From NCBI GenBank assembly GCA_028551475.1, contig CM052359.1, positions 19,345,583 to 19,409,582 on the forward strand: DNA of 64,000 nt. The letters are read 5' to 3'. How positions within the stretch are numbered: the stretch's first letter is position 1; the number at the start of each line of letters is the position of its first letter. Below, one piece after another: positions 1 to 13,059 of the stretch. The DNA is from Casuarina equisetifolia (Eukaryota; Streptophyta; Magnoliopsida; Fagales; Casuarinaceae). A program made the position numbers and the translations under genes. The notes beneath the pieces are model-generated. The model was not told where the DNA came from and searched no databases. It worked only from the letters and a program-made list of their open reading frames with translations.

Positions 1-504
1 AGTATTGTGAAGTGAAATTTCCTTTCAGAAGGAAACTAATCAGCCCTTTACGAGGAAGGTGGCCTCTCACATCTTTACCACCTGTAAAGAGGTAATCATG
101 TTTGTTCGTTAGGAATGACTTGCCACCTTTATAGTAAAAGAAATCCTCTCTGATAGTTGTATACTGTCATTTGAAAATGGACCACAAAAATCTTTTCAAT
201 GGCCCGGGTGCCTTCTCTTGCATAATTTCGGCGAAAGAAAGAGAAATAAATCCACACCGCACACCCTTAAGCATTTCATGAATGCTACGTTCATGCTTAT
301 ATAAGACAAGTGAGCTACCCACCGAACAAACATTTAATTTTGGGAACCCAAAAAAAAAACCCCACAAGCCTCTGAAAGTATGAAGCTAGTAGACCCAAAT
401 CACGAGACATTAAATTAGTGCCCACATGTAGCAGGCAAGTCCCAATCAAAAGAATCTCAGCTGTTCAACCGCACATATTGTTGTGTTGTAAATGCTGGTC
501 TTCT

Positions 505-535
<31 letters not shown>

Positions 536-2093
536 TTTTAAAAATGAACTGCTTATCTTTGCATGGCATCATTTGCTTCTTACGTGTATCTTTCTGTGTC
601 AAATAATTCAAGACGGTTAGGTTATTCATATCCAAGATGATAAGCTTTTGGTGTACCCACCGGAGAACAAGTGGCGTGAATGTTTTGTCCTGAACTGCCG
701 GATATTTTACATTCCCCTGGAGGAAACTTGAAGGCACTGGAATTCACCGAACCTTCTTGAATGTGGCGGTTGCATTCATTTCTTCAAGATAGTTGCAGAG
801 CTTCAGACTTTTTCAGCGGCTTTCAAGATCATGGCCCAACCACAATCATCCCAGCGTTGACTTCCTCATTTCTTTTTAATTTTTCATTAAATTTCTCCTC
901 ATCCTGACCTAGATTAAAAAGCAAGCTATTCTGCTTGCGTAATAAAGGCAGCTTTTAATTCATGGGAAAGAAAAAAGGAGGGGGATGCCAGCCAACAAAT
1001 AGCTGGAAATAACAGTAAAGGCCTGGTGCAAGGGGGGACCAAGATGGCATTCATTTATCCCCCTTTCACCATTAGTTTCGGAAATCGTAAATTGTTTTCT
1101 TTTTTTTTTTTTCCTTCGTTGTTCTTGTATTCTACTCTCAAATAAAGATTCCCATGCATGTTGATTCATTTCGGTTTCCAATTGAGAACCTTCCTTAAAT
1201 CATACGACTTAAGGGGCATGCCCTAACTTAGTAGTATTTTTTGAGTTAAATCTTGACCGATAGTGTCACTGGTTATGAGCTTGAGTCTCCTTCTCTCCTT
1301 TTCCGTGTGCATGTGTTAATAAATAAAATAAAATAAAATAAATAAAATAAAATAAAAAGGAAGCCCAACCTCAATTGTGTACTCTAAATCAAATTCTGTA
1401 CCAACAGTCTTACCACTCATGGGTTTAAGCCCCCTCCCTTCACCCATGTGTTAATCTTTTATGCCAAATCCTTGTGTTCCTTAGTTTCCGGGTTGCCTTC
1501 TTCTTTTCTAGTTTAGTGCCATCCTTTGGGTTGTCCTGCTTTGTATCTTTACCCATCTAGGAGTATCAAATTTCAAGCAATTTTATCTTCTCTCCATCTA
1601 TTAAATCAGATTCCAAATCTGGTGAATTGACGGTGTAAAATGTGTTAGTCACATTATTTGGGCCCATCCTACATCATAACTTGAGAAAACTGAGAAATAA
1701 AGAATCCGGAACAAAGAGACGGCTTCCTATCATCGCTCATTAAATGCGTTATTCTACTGATTACACGCTCATACTGAGCTCTCATGCCATTTAATTGGAA
1801 CGATAATTTTCGTTATTTATAATGTATTATATAAAAGACACGTACTCCTGTGGGGCCTCCGAACATGTTTTTCTCCAACTAATTTTACACCCTCTCCCTT
1901 GTATCTTTCAACTGCCATTGTCGTCCGACCATGCCCATTTATGGGCAACAGACCGAGAAAACGATTAATCTTTCGAGAATTTCCTTCCGGACAACAAACC
2001 CTCTTCCTTATTTTTCTCTTTTTCTTTCTTGTGAGTTGGAATATTTCATTGAGCCTTCCGCCCAATGTCTCGGCTTTTTAACTTTGCCTTGCC
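1..2093. other. Intergenic DNA with microsatellites; no gene supported
   Basis: No reading frame here resembles a known family and the short open frames lack splice context. There is a TTTA tetranucleotide tract at about 504-540 and an AATAA-type tract at about 1319-1358. The stretch at 1400-1440 contains a sequence like a Pol III B box (GGGTTTAAGCC), so a SINE fragment is possible but unproven. The left end may hold the distal end of a gene lying outside the window; I see nothing to confirm it. Confidence 0.5.
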
Positions 2094-2104
2094 ATGTTTA
2101 TAAG
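2062..2104 (+). promoter_or_regulatory. Candidate FAAH core promoter (CCAAT and TATA-like boxes)
   Basis: A CCAAT motif at 2062-2066 and a TATA-like TTTATAAG at 2097-2104 lie about 90 bp upstream of the FAAH start codon at 2194. TATA boxes usually sit about 30 bp before transcription start, so this would place the start near 2130. Both motifs are short and frequent by chance; the position is the main support. Confidence 0.35.
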
Positions 2105-2193
2105 AGGTAATGCACAAGTTGCATCGGGCTTTCTCGTTGACTTCTCTGTTCTCTGTTCTCCTCAAGCAATTCCAAAGATCATCTTGGGGCTTA

Positions 2194-5100
2194 ATGGGGT
2201 TGTTCAAGGCGGAAAATTTAGTCTACAAGCGAGTGGAGGAGGTTGATCTTGGTCCTAGTAGCGATGAAGTCTATCTCCGAGCCAACGTTAAAGGTCTTAA
2301 ACTTCATGCCAAATCCAGTTTTCTCAAATCTGTTTTATCAAAGTTTCCTCTTCTTCTTCTTCTTCTTCTGCTTCATCTTTTCTCCTAGAATTTCTTCACA
2401 GAATTTGGTGTAATAAGATTAGTTTTCAGTTCTACATGGTTTTAAAAACGCATTTGTGAAGTAGAGTTTTATAATATCTTGTTCTTGTGCAACTGAAGAC
2501 TTTTTTTATGGCAGCTTCGAAAGTTTGTTTTCGTCTCTTTCCATGTTATTATCAATGCATTTGAGCGTTGCAGATGACCAGACTTAAATCGCACCTCTTC
2601 ATCGCTTTTCCCTGCTCTGTTGTCATATACTTTTCTCCAACTCTCAGGGCATGAATTTTATAAAACGTTGATAGTAAAATCTGGCATTATTTTAAGCAAT
2701 TTACTAGTCTTTTGCAAGTTTGTATTACTGAGAATAAGCAATATGCAAAAACGTAAATACTGAAGTGCCGTCTGTGGCATGCATAGCTCCTCGAATGGCT
2801 GGACTTGTGGTCAAAATTTTTGTCTGGTTTTTGGAGTCACGGATCTTTGGGCCACTGCTGTTGTTCATATTGAAGAGGAACAACCTAATTCACAAGGTAC
2901 GCACCCCATCTTTCATGGTCTCTGAATTTAGTTTTATCTTATCTTATTTTTTTCTAAAGGTTTTGTCTGAAGTTTCTATTGTACTTGAAAAGCCCTTACC
3001 TTTCACGGAAATAGCTGGCGTCATTGGTTTCTCCCACTTACAATATTAGATAAATATTTGTTGTCTTCTGGGTTTAGCAAAACAACCACTGTCGTCTACT
3101 GCAGCTTTAATCCTTGATTATTTTCATATCTTAATTGCGTGATTTTTATGCCCATTTCCGAGAGATTTAAGTACACGTGGGGACGAATTCAGAAAGCCAC
3201 TTTAGGTTCATGCAGTGGCTTGCCAGGAAGATTCTTTTCGGGCCCTCCAAATTTAGTACGAAGAGTGAATATGGTTGGTAGTGGTTAATGCTAGTTGTAC
3301 CCGTGCTTCTTCACAATTGATGGACCCATATAACCTACATTTTATAGTTGATTTGGGTAAGGCTTAGGTGAGAATTTATATCAAACTAGATTCTTAATCT
3401 TAGTTAAGATAGCATTCAATTATAATTTCTGAATAGACATATCAAATTCTAAGAATAAAGTATACTTCAAAAAATAAAGGTGGCTTTTTAAAGTTTAATA
3501 TAGATCTAATTTGGACATAATTGTTCCGGTTACAATGAACTCCTTTTAACTATTTGTTGTCCTATCAACTTCAGACAAACAAGCAAATACAAGTGGTAAA
3601 CCGTACTGTTAAAATTTATTTTAAATGGCTCACAAGACAGAAACCAAATGAACAGGGCAATTGGATCTCTTGGGCACAACAGCAACCTGCATATGTCTAC
3701 AAAAAGGAACCCTTACAAAGTGGGGTCAATATGGAGTCCAGGCCCAAGATAAGAAGATGAGGGCCTTGCAATCGCAACAATAAGAGGCTTAAGAACGCAT
3801 GACAAATTTAGAGACTTATGTTTATTGAGGTTACAGCCATATTAACAACCTTACCAAATTTCTAAAACTATCATCACGTTACTACGGTCTTTGCAAGATA
3901 ATACAGAGATGGGGAAACGTTGCATACAAGCTCAAATTTCCGGAAGGGTGAGGGATTCACCCAATTCATACCTCAAGAAATTTGTAGGAAAAAAGGTGCG
4001 TAAGAAGGAGGACGAGGTCCTCATCCACTGGAAGGGACTCTTACCTTCAAACGAAACGTGGGGAGATGCTCAACGACTCAAAGAAAGGAAATGGGAGTTC
4101 ATGAATCTCTTTTTTCTTCCTTTAAATGTAACTCTGCACAACAAAATAGCCTTTTGATGCTGCTACATGACCTCTATTCCTATAAGTGGCTGTCGGCTTG
4201 CATCGATTTACTTTGTCCCTGCTAATTTTGCTGGGAAATGCTTAAAAAGTATTTTATATTTCAACTTTTGCAGCTCGTATCCAATGCAGAGCTGGATATA
4301 CCACCTCTTTACGTTCCCTTACATCCGTTTGAAGGTCTGTTTAATCCTTATCTTCATCCCATATTTCATCTAGTTATTATTTCTGGCTCGCAAAGTGTTC
4401 ACGAAGGCTTCTGGGTTGACCACAGATGTACATGTTCGACGCTAATATCAATTTATGACTGCAGATCATAGAGAACAAAAAGTCAAATCCATTGATTCTG
4501 ACCTGTCTCCTCCGGAACAAGTTCAACAGGCTGTGAACTGTTTGCCTGATTCTTCAGAAAATATATCCAGTGGTTTGAAGTATTCTTTTCGTCGCTGGAC
4601 AATATTGGAGTATTCAAGAGCTTATAGTTCTCGACAAACAACTCCTCGAGAGGTATGCAGTTCTTGTGCAATTGCTTTGAAATCTTCAACTGTATCACGT
4701 TGTTGAGTCCTATTTTCTGAATTCTTTCAAATGTTTTCTGTATATTTTTTATGCAATTCCGAGTACCAGCCAGAAAATAGAAAGAATGTTGTACTGTAAT
4801 GTTAAGGTACTTGATTATTCAATATGTACAGGTAGCGGAGCGATTTATAGCTGCTGTACATGAATCTTCCGATCCTCGTTTCCGGATGTCATTCTTTATT
4901 AACTACGATGTCGAAGATATTCTGAAGCAAGCAACCGAATCAACACTTCGGTATGAACGAGGTACATGTCTGTGACATAACCGGCAAAGCACAAATCTTT
5001 CTAACTCCACGATTTGATCGTTGCTCCGTTTGCTAACTCTGTGGAAGCAGATGAAGTACTTAGCATATCAGATTGCAGGCCTTGGTCTTCATTTCCTCTA

Positions 5101-8100
5101 ATTTGCCTTGACTTTGGTTGTTCATCAATTTAGTTGCGTTTATTTTCTGTTTTCCTACTCGAACTTACGCAATATTATGGTGAAAAAGGTGCAACAAATC
5201 ATGCATTATTTCAACCAAAAAAAAAAAAAAAGGATAAAAAAGAAATCTCATTCCAATTTATCCCCTCCAGGACAACCAATATCAGTCCTCGATGGAATTC
5301 CAATTGCTGTCAAGGATGAAATAGATTGTCGCCCCTATCCAACCACAGGTAATTCCTGTCTCTATGGTTTCCCATCGACAAGGCCTGTCATAGTCAAATC
5401 TCAATCCAAACTTGTTGATGATTAATTCGTTATTCTCACATACTATGTGCCTAAACCAACTAGGAGGAACAAAGTGGCTGCACAAAGTAAGAACTTGCAC
5501 AGATGATGCATGCTGTGTTCAGCGACTCAGATTATGTGGTGCCGTACTCGTCGGAAAAACCAATATGCATGAACTTGGAGCTGGAACAAGTGGGATAAAT
5601 CCTCACTACGGGTAACAACACTCTGCGTTGGTGTTTTTTTATTCAAGAAATCCGTAGTTATCAACTGATCAGAAAATATTTTTACATGTGGCCTCTACAT
5701 TTCGGAACGTAGGACATTAATTATTAGATTCATTGTCGTATCTCAGAAACTTTATTCATCCATTCATTTTAGAAATATTGACCACTACAATGAACATATG
5801 GCTCTGTAGGGTTACTAGAAATCCATATGACATCGGCAGGATCTCTGGAGGTTCGTCTAGTGGATCTGCTGCGGTGGTGGCTGCAGGGTTGTGCCCTGTT
5901 GCCCTTGGCGTTGATGGCGGAGGTAAATTATTTCAAATCAATATCCTGATATCTCAACAAAATAACTCTTATCCATCAAAACTCTTTCACAATAAAATAA
6001 GGCACAGGTTAGATAAAAAAAAAAGAAAACGACCTGAGGTAGAAAATATTGTCGAAGACGGACATTTGGGGGCCTTAAAAGAAGAAAGATCTTCAATCAA
6101 CTGATAAGCAATTTAAATTGAGATTTATGGCAATCGACAATCAACTGAATGCTTCATATGTAGGATCTGTGCGAATGCCTGCTGCCCTTTGCGGCGTTGT
6201 TGGTTTGAAACCAACTTTTGGTCGCATACCTCATGCCGGGTATCTGAGTTTTACTTTAGTAATCTCTTTGTTACATAAGTTGAAAGATCTATGACCATTT
6301 TGAACATAAATGCTATGTTTTCAGTGTTCTTCCCCTGAACTGGACGGTGGGGATGGTTGGAATCCTAGCAGGCACAATCGAGGATGCATTTATCGCGTCA
6401 GTGTTCTTCGTTTATGTTTTTCCTTCGGACTGTGGCTTTTTATTCTTTTTTTTTTCTTTTTCCATGTCTTTCTCTCTGACCATTCCATGTAGGACTTTGA
6501 TGGTATGGCTTTTACCATTTAATGTTTACAGTTATGCAGCCATGAGCGGACGACTTCCATCAGATCAGTCCACCAAAACTGTAAAGGTTGTCGTCATATT
6601 TTCAGAAATGCACGTCATTTTGCAAAAGGACTTCTTTATGGTTTACCCGAGCCTATTTTGTGCAGTCATTCATACATGCACATGCATAAACTGATTTCTT
6701 TCTAAATAGTTTATGCTTTTCTTGATTTTGCTTTTTGGATCATAATTTTAATTTAAGCAGTTTAAAACTCAGGTTTAAAGATATTGACTTTAAATTTTCT
6801 ACTTACTTTTCCTCCACATAAGTAATAAGCATGATTAAAAAAAAAATTATTTTTGAAAGGGTACGAGACTGAGTTGTGCTCTCCCATGAGCACGGCCATG
6901 GTTGGATAGGGTTAGGCAAGGCTAATCTTCTGACTCATCCTACCTAGCTTTTAGTTTATTTTAATTTTCTTTAAGCTTTTATTTTATGGTGACATTTGAA
7001 AATTTATAGCTCTTTTTTTTCTTTTCTTTTTTATGAGAACACTAACAGAGACCTAAATTATTAAAGGATGTAGACTCAAGTTTTAAATCCATCAAATTAA
7101 AAATTGCTGCTTTAGAATTAAAACCATATGAGGTTTCGTAGGGGACTCTTTTTATGTAATTTCTTTAATCTTTAGATTATCTATGGTTTTGCAAATCAAT
7201 TTAATATTGGATTTTTTTTTTTTTTTGGATGACCTTCTAGCCCAAATTATATTTCCCATTGCTCAATTCAAAAATGCCTATCTCTGATGTCAAATTAGCA
7301 AGATACGGAGAGGTTAGTTGTCTATTTCTCACATTATTAACATTATGATCAATAACATTACCTTATAATGACAATAATGATCGACAATTTTTGTCATATC
7401 ATATCGATGTCTTCTAATATTCTTAATCTTATGTTCAAACGCTAATTTGGTGAATTAGTGGTTTGATGATTGCACGGCTGAGATCAAAATATGTTGTTCT
7501 CAAGCTCTAGACAAGCTTCAGGAGCATTATGGTTGGAAGGTATGAATAATTGAATGCTCTTTTCTTATATCTAACTTAAGTACTTATGTATTTGTAAGAT
7601 GACATTTATTTTCTTAGGCACCTTCAAGGCCCTTCTACTATTTTTAATTTTTTCTCTTCCAATTCTTGCGCCGGTATCTAGATATAGATAATACTCAATT
7701 TATAATTTGATACCTAAGTTGGTAGGATATTCTTAATCTTATTCCAATTAACAATCACCAATCAATTGTTTTGCTAAAAAGAGTGGGCATACTATCGTTT
7801 CATAGAAGTGTCCTACGTCTAACGTGTTCTTGAAAATAGACCTAGGGGGCTAAGAAATCCTTTTTATGATAGTGTGGAATTTCCTTAGTTCTTAGATACT
7901 AGTACTTATATAGTGCTTCCTCCATGCCTCTCAATTCAAGTGCAGTTTTCCTCTCCTACTAATGAAAAATAGTAGTAGAATATGTTCTGCTTGTTGTACT
8001 AATTGATGATAGCGTAAGATTATCAAACTTCTGTTCTCGTCATGATGACTACAGTCATTAAGAAGTTGATAAAATGCATTAGTTTCTTTGCTAACCTGCC

Positions 8101-9763
8101 ATGTTTTTCTCTTTAAGACTGTAGAGGTGACTATACCGGATATAGAAGCGATGCGCCTCGCACATTATTCAACTATTGGATCAGAATGTAGCACTGCTCT
8201 TAGTTCTCATCTAGAAAAGCTGTATGTACTGCACTTCTGTTCTACTGCGGCCTTTTAAAAAGTGAGAAATCGAAATTCTGAAACTGGAAGCTCATTTCAG
8301 GAATCCAGCAGAAACGGGGTGGGATGCAAGGGTAGCACTCAGCGTTTATGGTTCGTTCAGCAGCAAAGAGTACATAAAGGCTCAGAAAATTAGGTAATTC
8401 ATTTACCTTGTTTTATTACTCTCAGATCATGTTTAAAAGTACGTAACTTGTAAAGCACAGTAACCCTAAAAGGGAATGCTTTTAGGTAAAGATACTTCTA
8501 AGGAAGCACATTCAGAACCAGACGACAGCCATGCTGGTTGAACTGTTTGACTCTGAACTTGCCAACCTAGTAAAGTAGTTCTGAAACATTAACTATGAAT
8601 GCTTCAGATGCAAGGCCACTTAGTTTGGTTTTTGTTCCAACTACATCATGTTTCAAAATTCATTTGCAACTGCCCTTATTAGCATTGTCCAGAATGTATG
8701 TAGGCTCTTCGAAACATTTAGTTCATTACCCTTCTTTACCCACACATCATGAGCATGCGTTGACATCACTAGGAACTATAGCGTTTTGATTCTGTAATGT
8801 TATTCCTGGTGAGACGCTGGCTTCTTTGAATGTCAACAGGAACCGCCAGATGCAGTTTCATATGAAGATATTTTCTCAGGCAGATGTCATTGTTTCACCA
8901 ACAACAGGGTACTCTTTGTTTCACTAGTTAGATCTATTTATTTTCTATAAGAGGTCTCAACTCCAAAAGTTTTTACTACTCATTTTTCTCTAGATGATTA
9001 CTTTAGTACAGCTTAAGACATAACCTTCAATTAAGTCAAGACATTGCTTGGCTTTACCACCATACCCCTTTTGTGTTATCTAATGCTTAGACTGTCTGTT
9101 CTATGCGACAGTGTAACTGCCTACCCCATAAAGGATGATGCTTTAGAGACTGGTGAACTTGACTATATAAATGGAGGTATTTAACGTGTATTAAATTAGT
9201 TTCTCAAACTTCATTTCAGCAGAGAGAAGCATTTCCATTCCTCCATGTGTGTATAAATTAATTGCAAAGCATGATATATGATGCGGAATTGACGAGTTTG
9301 CTACTGTTTCAGCTGCACTAGTCCGGTTTTCAATCGCAGGAAACTTTCTAGGATTGCCTGCTGTTACTGTTCCGGTCTGATCTCATCATTCTTTTTGCCT
9401 TTCACTCATTTTTCTGGTCTGGTGTGCAATTGATTACCTTATAGAAAACTTGACTAGCTCTTTCTTTAACCGATTTGCCTTTATAGGTGGGATATGACAA
9501 ACAGGGTCTGCCGATTGGCCTGCAGTTCATTGGTCGGCCTTGGTCTGAACCAACACTAATTCATATAGCATCTGCAATGCAAGTAGGTGCCTAAGCTTTT
9601 GTGTGAGATTGTTTGTTTAATTGAAATTATGGTTAAATTGTGGGATCAAGCTTCAAATTTAATCATCAACCTTTGAGAATGACGTCTCAAAATGGCTTTG
9701 TTGCAGGCTCTTTGCATGTCAAGCTACAAAAAGCCGGAGGTTTTCTATAATCTTCTCAATTAA
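2194..9763 (+). CDS. FAAH: Fatty acid amide hydrolase, plant type (20 exons)
   Basis: Amidase-signature serine hydrolase that cleaves N-acylethanolamines to ethanolamine and free fatty acid. Exons: 2194-2293, 2787-2896, 4274-4334, 4465-4652, 4832-4961, 5271-5348, 5464-5611, 5810-5922, 6164-6239, 6325-6396, 6532-6580, 7241-7312, 7459-7539, 8118-8221, 8301-8393, 8840-8908, 9112-9176, 9313-9374, 9487-9582, 9707-9763. They sum to 1824 nt, or 607 residues, the length of the Arabidopsis enzyme. All introns are GT-AG and every phase closes. The Ser-Ser-Lys triad is intact: K211 in [11 protein letters not shown]287 in the GGSSSGSAA amidase signature, and nucleophile S311 in GGGSVR, with R313 beside it. 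The protein ends in [11 protein letters not shown]. An in-frame upstream ATG at 2110 would add 28 residues, but it probably lies upstream of the transcription start. The gene looks functional. Confidence 0.95.
3554..4157 (+). mobile_element. Chromovirus (Ty3/gypsy) integrase and chromodomain relic in FAAH intron 2
   Basis: This is a decayed integrase C-terminal region lying inside FAAH intron 2 (2897-4273), on the same strand. Around 3570-3690 one frame reads [13 protein letters not shown] and then WISWAQ, which resembles the end of the integrase core. Around 3862-3960 another frame reads [13 protein letters not shown] and [11 protein letters not shown], the usual integrase C-terminal motif. 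Near 4010-4060 comes [16 protein letters not shown], the core of the chromodomain that marks chromoviruses. Stops and frameshifts separate the three blocks. No LTRs are recognisable, so this is an old truncated insertion that splicing removes. Confidence 0.75.
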
Positions 9764-12700
9764 GGATGGTCATTCAATCTTGCAAGTTGTGTTTACTAGA
9801 TAATAGATATGTTTGGCAATTGAACATCTTGGTTTGCAGTTTCGCTACTGTTTTCTGTCAAATCTCTTGGCGGAAGAAACAATTTACATTAAAAATGACC
9901 ATGTATGAAGCATTTTAAAAACATGGACACCTTAGATTGTATGCAAAGTTATGGGAAGTTTTATGTATAAATCTAGATGCTCTCATTCTCATTATTTTTC
10001 TCCCACTGCATGAATTTTCAATAGAAACAACTTCAAATAGGGTCAAATGAAGTGCAATGAAGGTGATTATTAGTGTTTACACAAGCTTTAGTCTACATCA
10101 AAGTACATAACTTTAAAGACATATTTGTAGATCTATTCAAAGCAATGTAGAATTTACTAGAGTCACCAAGATCCTCAAAATGGAATGCGTGTATGATTTT
10201 CGCTAGCAACCCACTATTGCACACGAGTTTAGATGACAACCCGTTTTAAGATGCAAAAAATCTAAGGCCGGTCAAAAAAGGTCCTACCGGGAGTCGAACC
10301 CAGGTCGCTGGATTCAAAGTCCAGAGTGCTAACCACTACACCATAGAACCTTTGTTGACAAGTCTGCGGACCATCTTAAATTACTCTATGCGTAAAGTTC
10401 TCTTTTTTATATTCTTCATGTCAGTGGAGATTATAAAAGGGTAGGAAATAATCAAGCCAAGCTAAGGGGCATATGCATCATTTGAACTCGATTTCGAAAG
10501 TTTTATGTGTACTTAAGTTTTGAAGCACCAAAATTGTGTTGAATTTAGCTCTAAACTTATTTTGAGGTAACACCCAAGCGAGGGAATTGAATTGAGTTAA
10601 AACCTAGATAGAGCTTGGTATCAAGGTTTTTATTTCTCTAAATTTTTGCACATTTCACCTATATATATAATTATTATAATTAATTTAGACTCCGTATTAG
10701 TGCTTATGTGCACATGTACATGAATCAACTTGAATTAAACATAACATTTTTAGAGATCTCTATTTGAATCAATAATTTTAAGTTAAAAATAAATTTTCAA
10801 ACTTAACTTATCTATTAGACAAAGTGAATTGTTAAATAGTTGCTTAATTGATTTGTAGCATTATGAAATCCAATAGCATACACATATTTGATCTCATGTT
10901 TGCTCAATAAGCTTACTGATCCTACTATTGTTGCATTTCAATTGATTTTAAAATAATTAATTCATTATTAATCTTTCCTATATAAGAACTATAGAATTTT
11001 TTAGTTCTTTATTTATCTTTTGTTATTGGGTACAATACATAGGAGTGGGCTGGAGGCAGCCCTTTCTACCATCGTTCATGTCGTTACAATGCTACAAAAG
11101 TCTAAAAGACTACTTATGGTTATTCTCCTCCTTGCATTATATCAAAAACATTAGATCTACTAGTCTAATGAAGAGAAAATAAAGAAAGAATACCAAGGAT
11201 TGGTCACTCACCTACTAACTCCGTTGGTTGTTAGCAGGTCTCTTGACCATTAGACAAAGGTTCAACCCTTCCCCTTCCCTTTACCCAATGAAGAAAAATA
11301 GAGAAAAAGGATTAACATAAACTCAATGGCCTGCATCTACAAGCCTAACAAAGTAGTTTCATCTTTGTTATGCACCATAGAACTCATACTTACAACATAG
11401 TATAATTAACAATAAATAAGTAAAATTAATTATCCATCCATGATGTGTTTGTCTTGAGTTTCTCTCTCTTCTTCTTCTTCTTTTATGAAAAAATCAGCCT
11501 ATTAATTTATTCTTCATCATAGAACTTAGTCTTTGTTTCTTTTTCTTTTTTCATTTCTTTTTTTACTTATCAATAAGAAATTGTATAAATTGACAAAATT
11601 TAAATGTAGAAATTTGAGATTGTCTTTTGAAATAGTTTATATCAGACTATTAATTTTGTAAGACCACTAACCAACAAAGTTAAAACTTAGTTTATGAAAT
11701 GAACTTAAATGTACTACAAAATAGACAAAAAATAAAATAAAATAACAACAACTACTACTACTACAACATTTCCATTAAAGTAACAAGTCTCTTCAAAAGT
11801 TATATGAAGACATGCTCTTTGAAACATGCGAATAAGATTTATCTAACAAAACCAATTGGTGCATTATGACTGAAAATAAGCGAAAAAACTGTCCAATGTG
11901 AACCAAATATTCAAAAAAAGTTAGGAAAAAAAGAAGGAAAATTTTATTAACAAATAACAATATATTATTAATGATAATAAAAACTACTAACGAGAGGAAA
12001 AATTAAGAAGTTAAAAGTTGAATTAATATCTTATGGAGCCACTTGACATCATATTTTTGGTTTTCAATTTATACCCCTTGATTTTGTCTCTTAACTTAAC
12101 ATATTTTTTTTTAACAGACACATCATCTAAATCTTTAAAGTCCAAAACTCTCCCCTAGATTTTTTTTTTCCCCTTGACTAGTCAAAAATAAATAAATAAA
12201 GCATGTTGCACTCAACAAGGAGGCCTATCCAATAATTAAATTAAAGTCCTTTACATCAATCAAGGTGTATAGTTCCAGAGATGTTACCAACTTTCTAATC
12301 TTCTCTTTCGTGTAGTTGATTTATTCAGAATTGTCAGAAGAAATAAAAATAACAAAATGGCCCTTGCATGAAATGACAAACTTTGAAAAGAGTCATTTCC
12401 TTTGTGAATTCCCAGATTTTATGCAAATTAGTAGCAGCTTCCCGAAGGGACAATATTGTCTGTAACTTTAGGTTTCTGACTTGACATTACACTAGACTAA
12501 GAGCTCTCCAAGATTATGAAAATCTTCATCAAAATTGTTGGAAAATGCCAAAAAAAAGGGAGAGGCTATTATAGAAATCGAGATTGAGCGAAAAATAGGA
12601 TTAGAATGCTAAGAAAGAGTTCAAGAAGGTCTCGAGAGTACCTTCTTTTATATTTGAAATAGGAAAAGAATATATATATTGTTCAAAAGCTGCTCTCTTT

Positions 12701-13059
12701 TTCCTTTTTTCCTTTTTCTTTTTTAATTATGGGCAAATTCTATAGCGCCCTTGCCAGTCACCAAAAACCACCAGGAATTTGAAGGGGATACTGGCCATCT
12801 TAAAGACCTATAATGTTTTAGGCTTTGATTAATTCAAACAAACAGTAAGATCGCAGCTATGAACAGTAAGGAATTCTAGCTTTGAATTATATGCATGACG
12901 GTATATTTAAATACAAACTGTTGATTTGCAAGCAGTTCCTTTAAGCATGGGCAATAAGTACATACAAGACACCCCTATACATCGAAAAATTGCAGGCTAT
13001 TAGTTTTATTTCAATTTCTCTCTCGGTTTATCATTCACAGATTCTCGCTGCCACTCACT
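9764..13059. other. Intergenic AT-rich DNA; one tRNA gene, otherwise no gene seen
   Basis: Apart from the tRNA at 10279-10350 this stretch carries only short frames with no family resemblance. It includes the FAAH 3' flank (9764 to about 9960) and the 3' flank of the minus-strand coiled-coil gene. Around 11195-11285 there is a tRNA-like B-box pattern (AAGGTTCAACCCTTCC) that could be a SINE fragment. A CTT-rich run lies at 11466-11482. Nothing else is supported. Confidence 0.5.
10279..10350 (-). tRNA. tRNA-Gln (anticodon UUG)
   Basis: Read on the minus strand from 10350 to 10279, the 72 nt fold as a cloverleaf. The 5' acceptor strand GGTTCTA pairs with TAGGACC at 10280-10286. The D arm carries GTGTAGTGGTTAGCAC (A box), and the anticodon loop CTTTGAA with anticodon TTG sits on a CTGGA/TCCAG stem. 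The T arm has GGTTCGACTCC (B box). There is no intron. The minus strand runs into a T tract at the 3' end (10279-10274), a standard Pol III terminator, so the gene looks transcribable. Confidence 0.95.
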
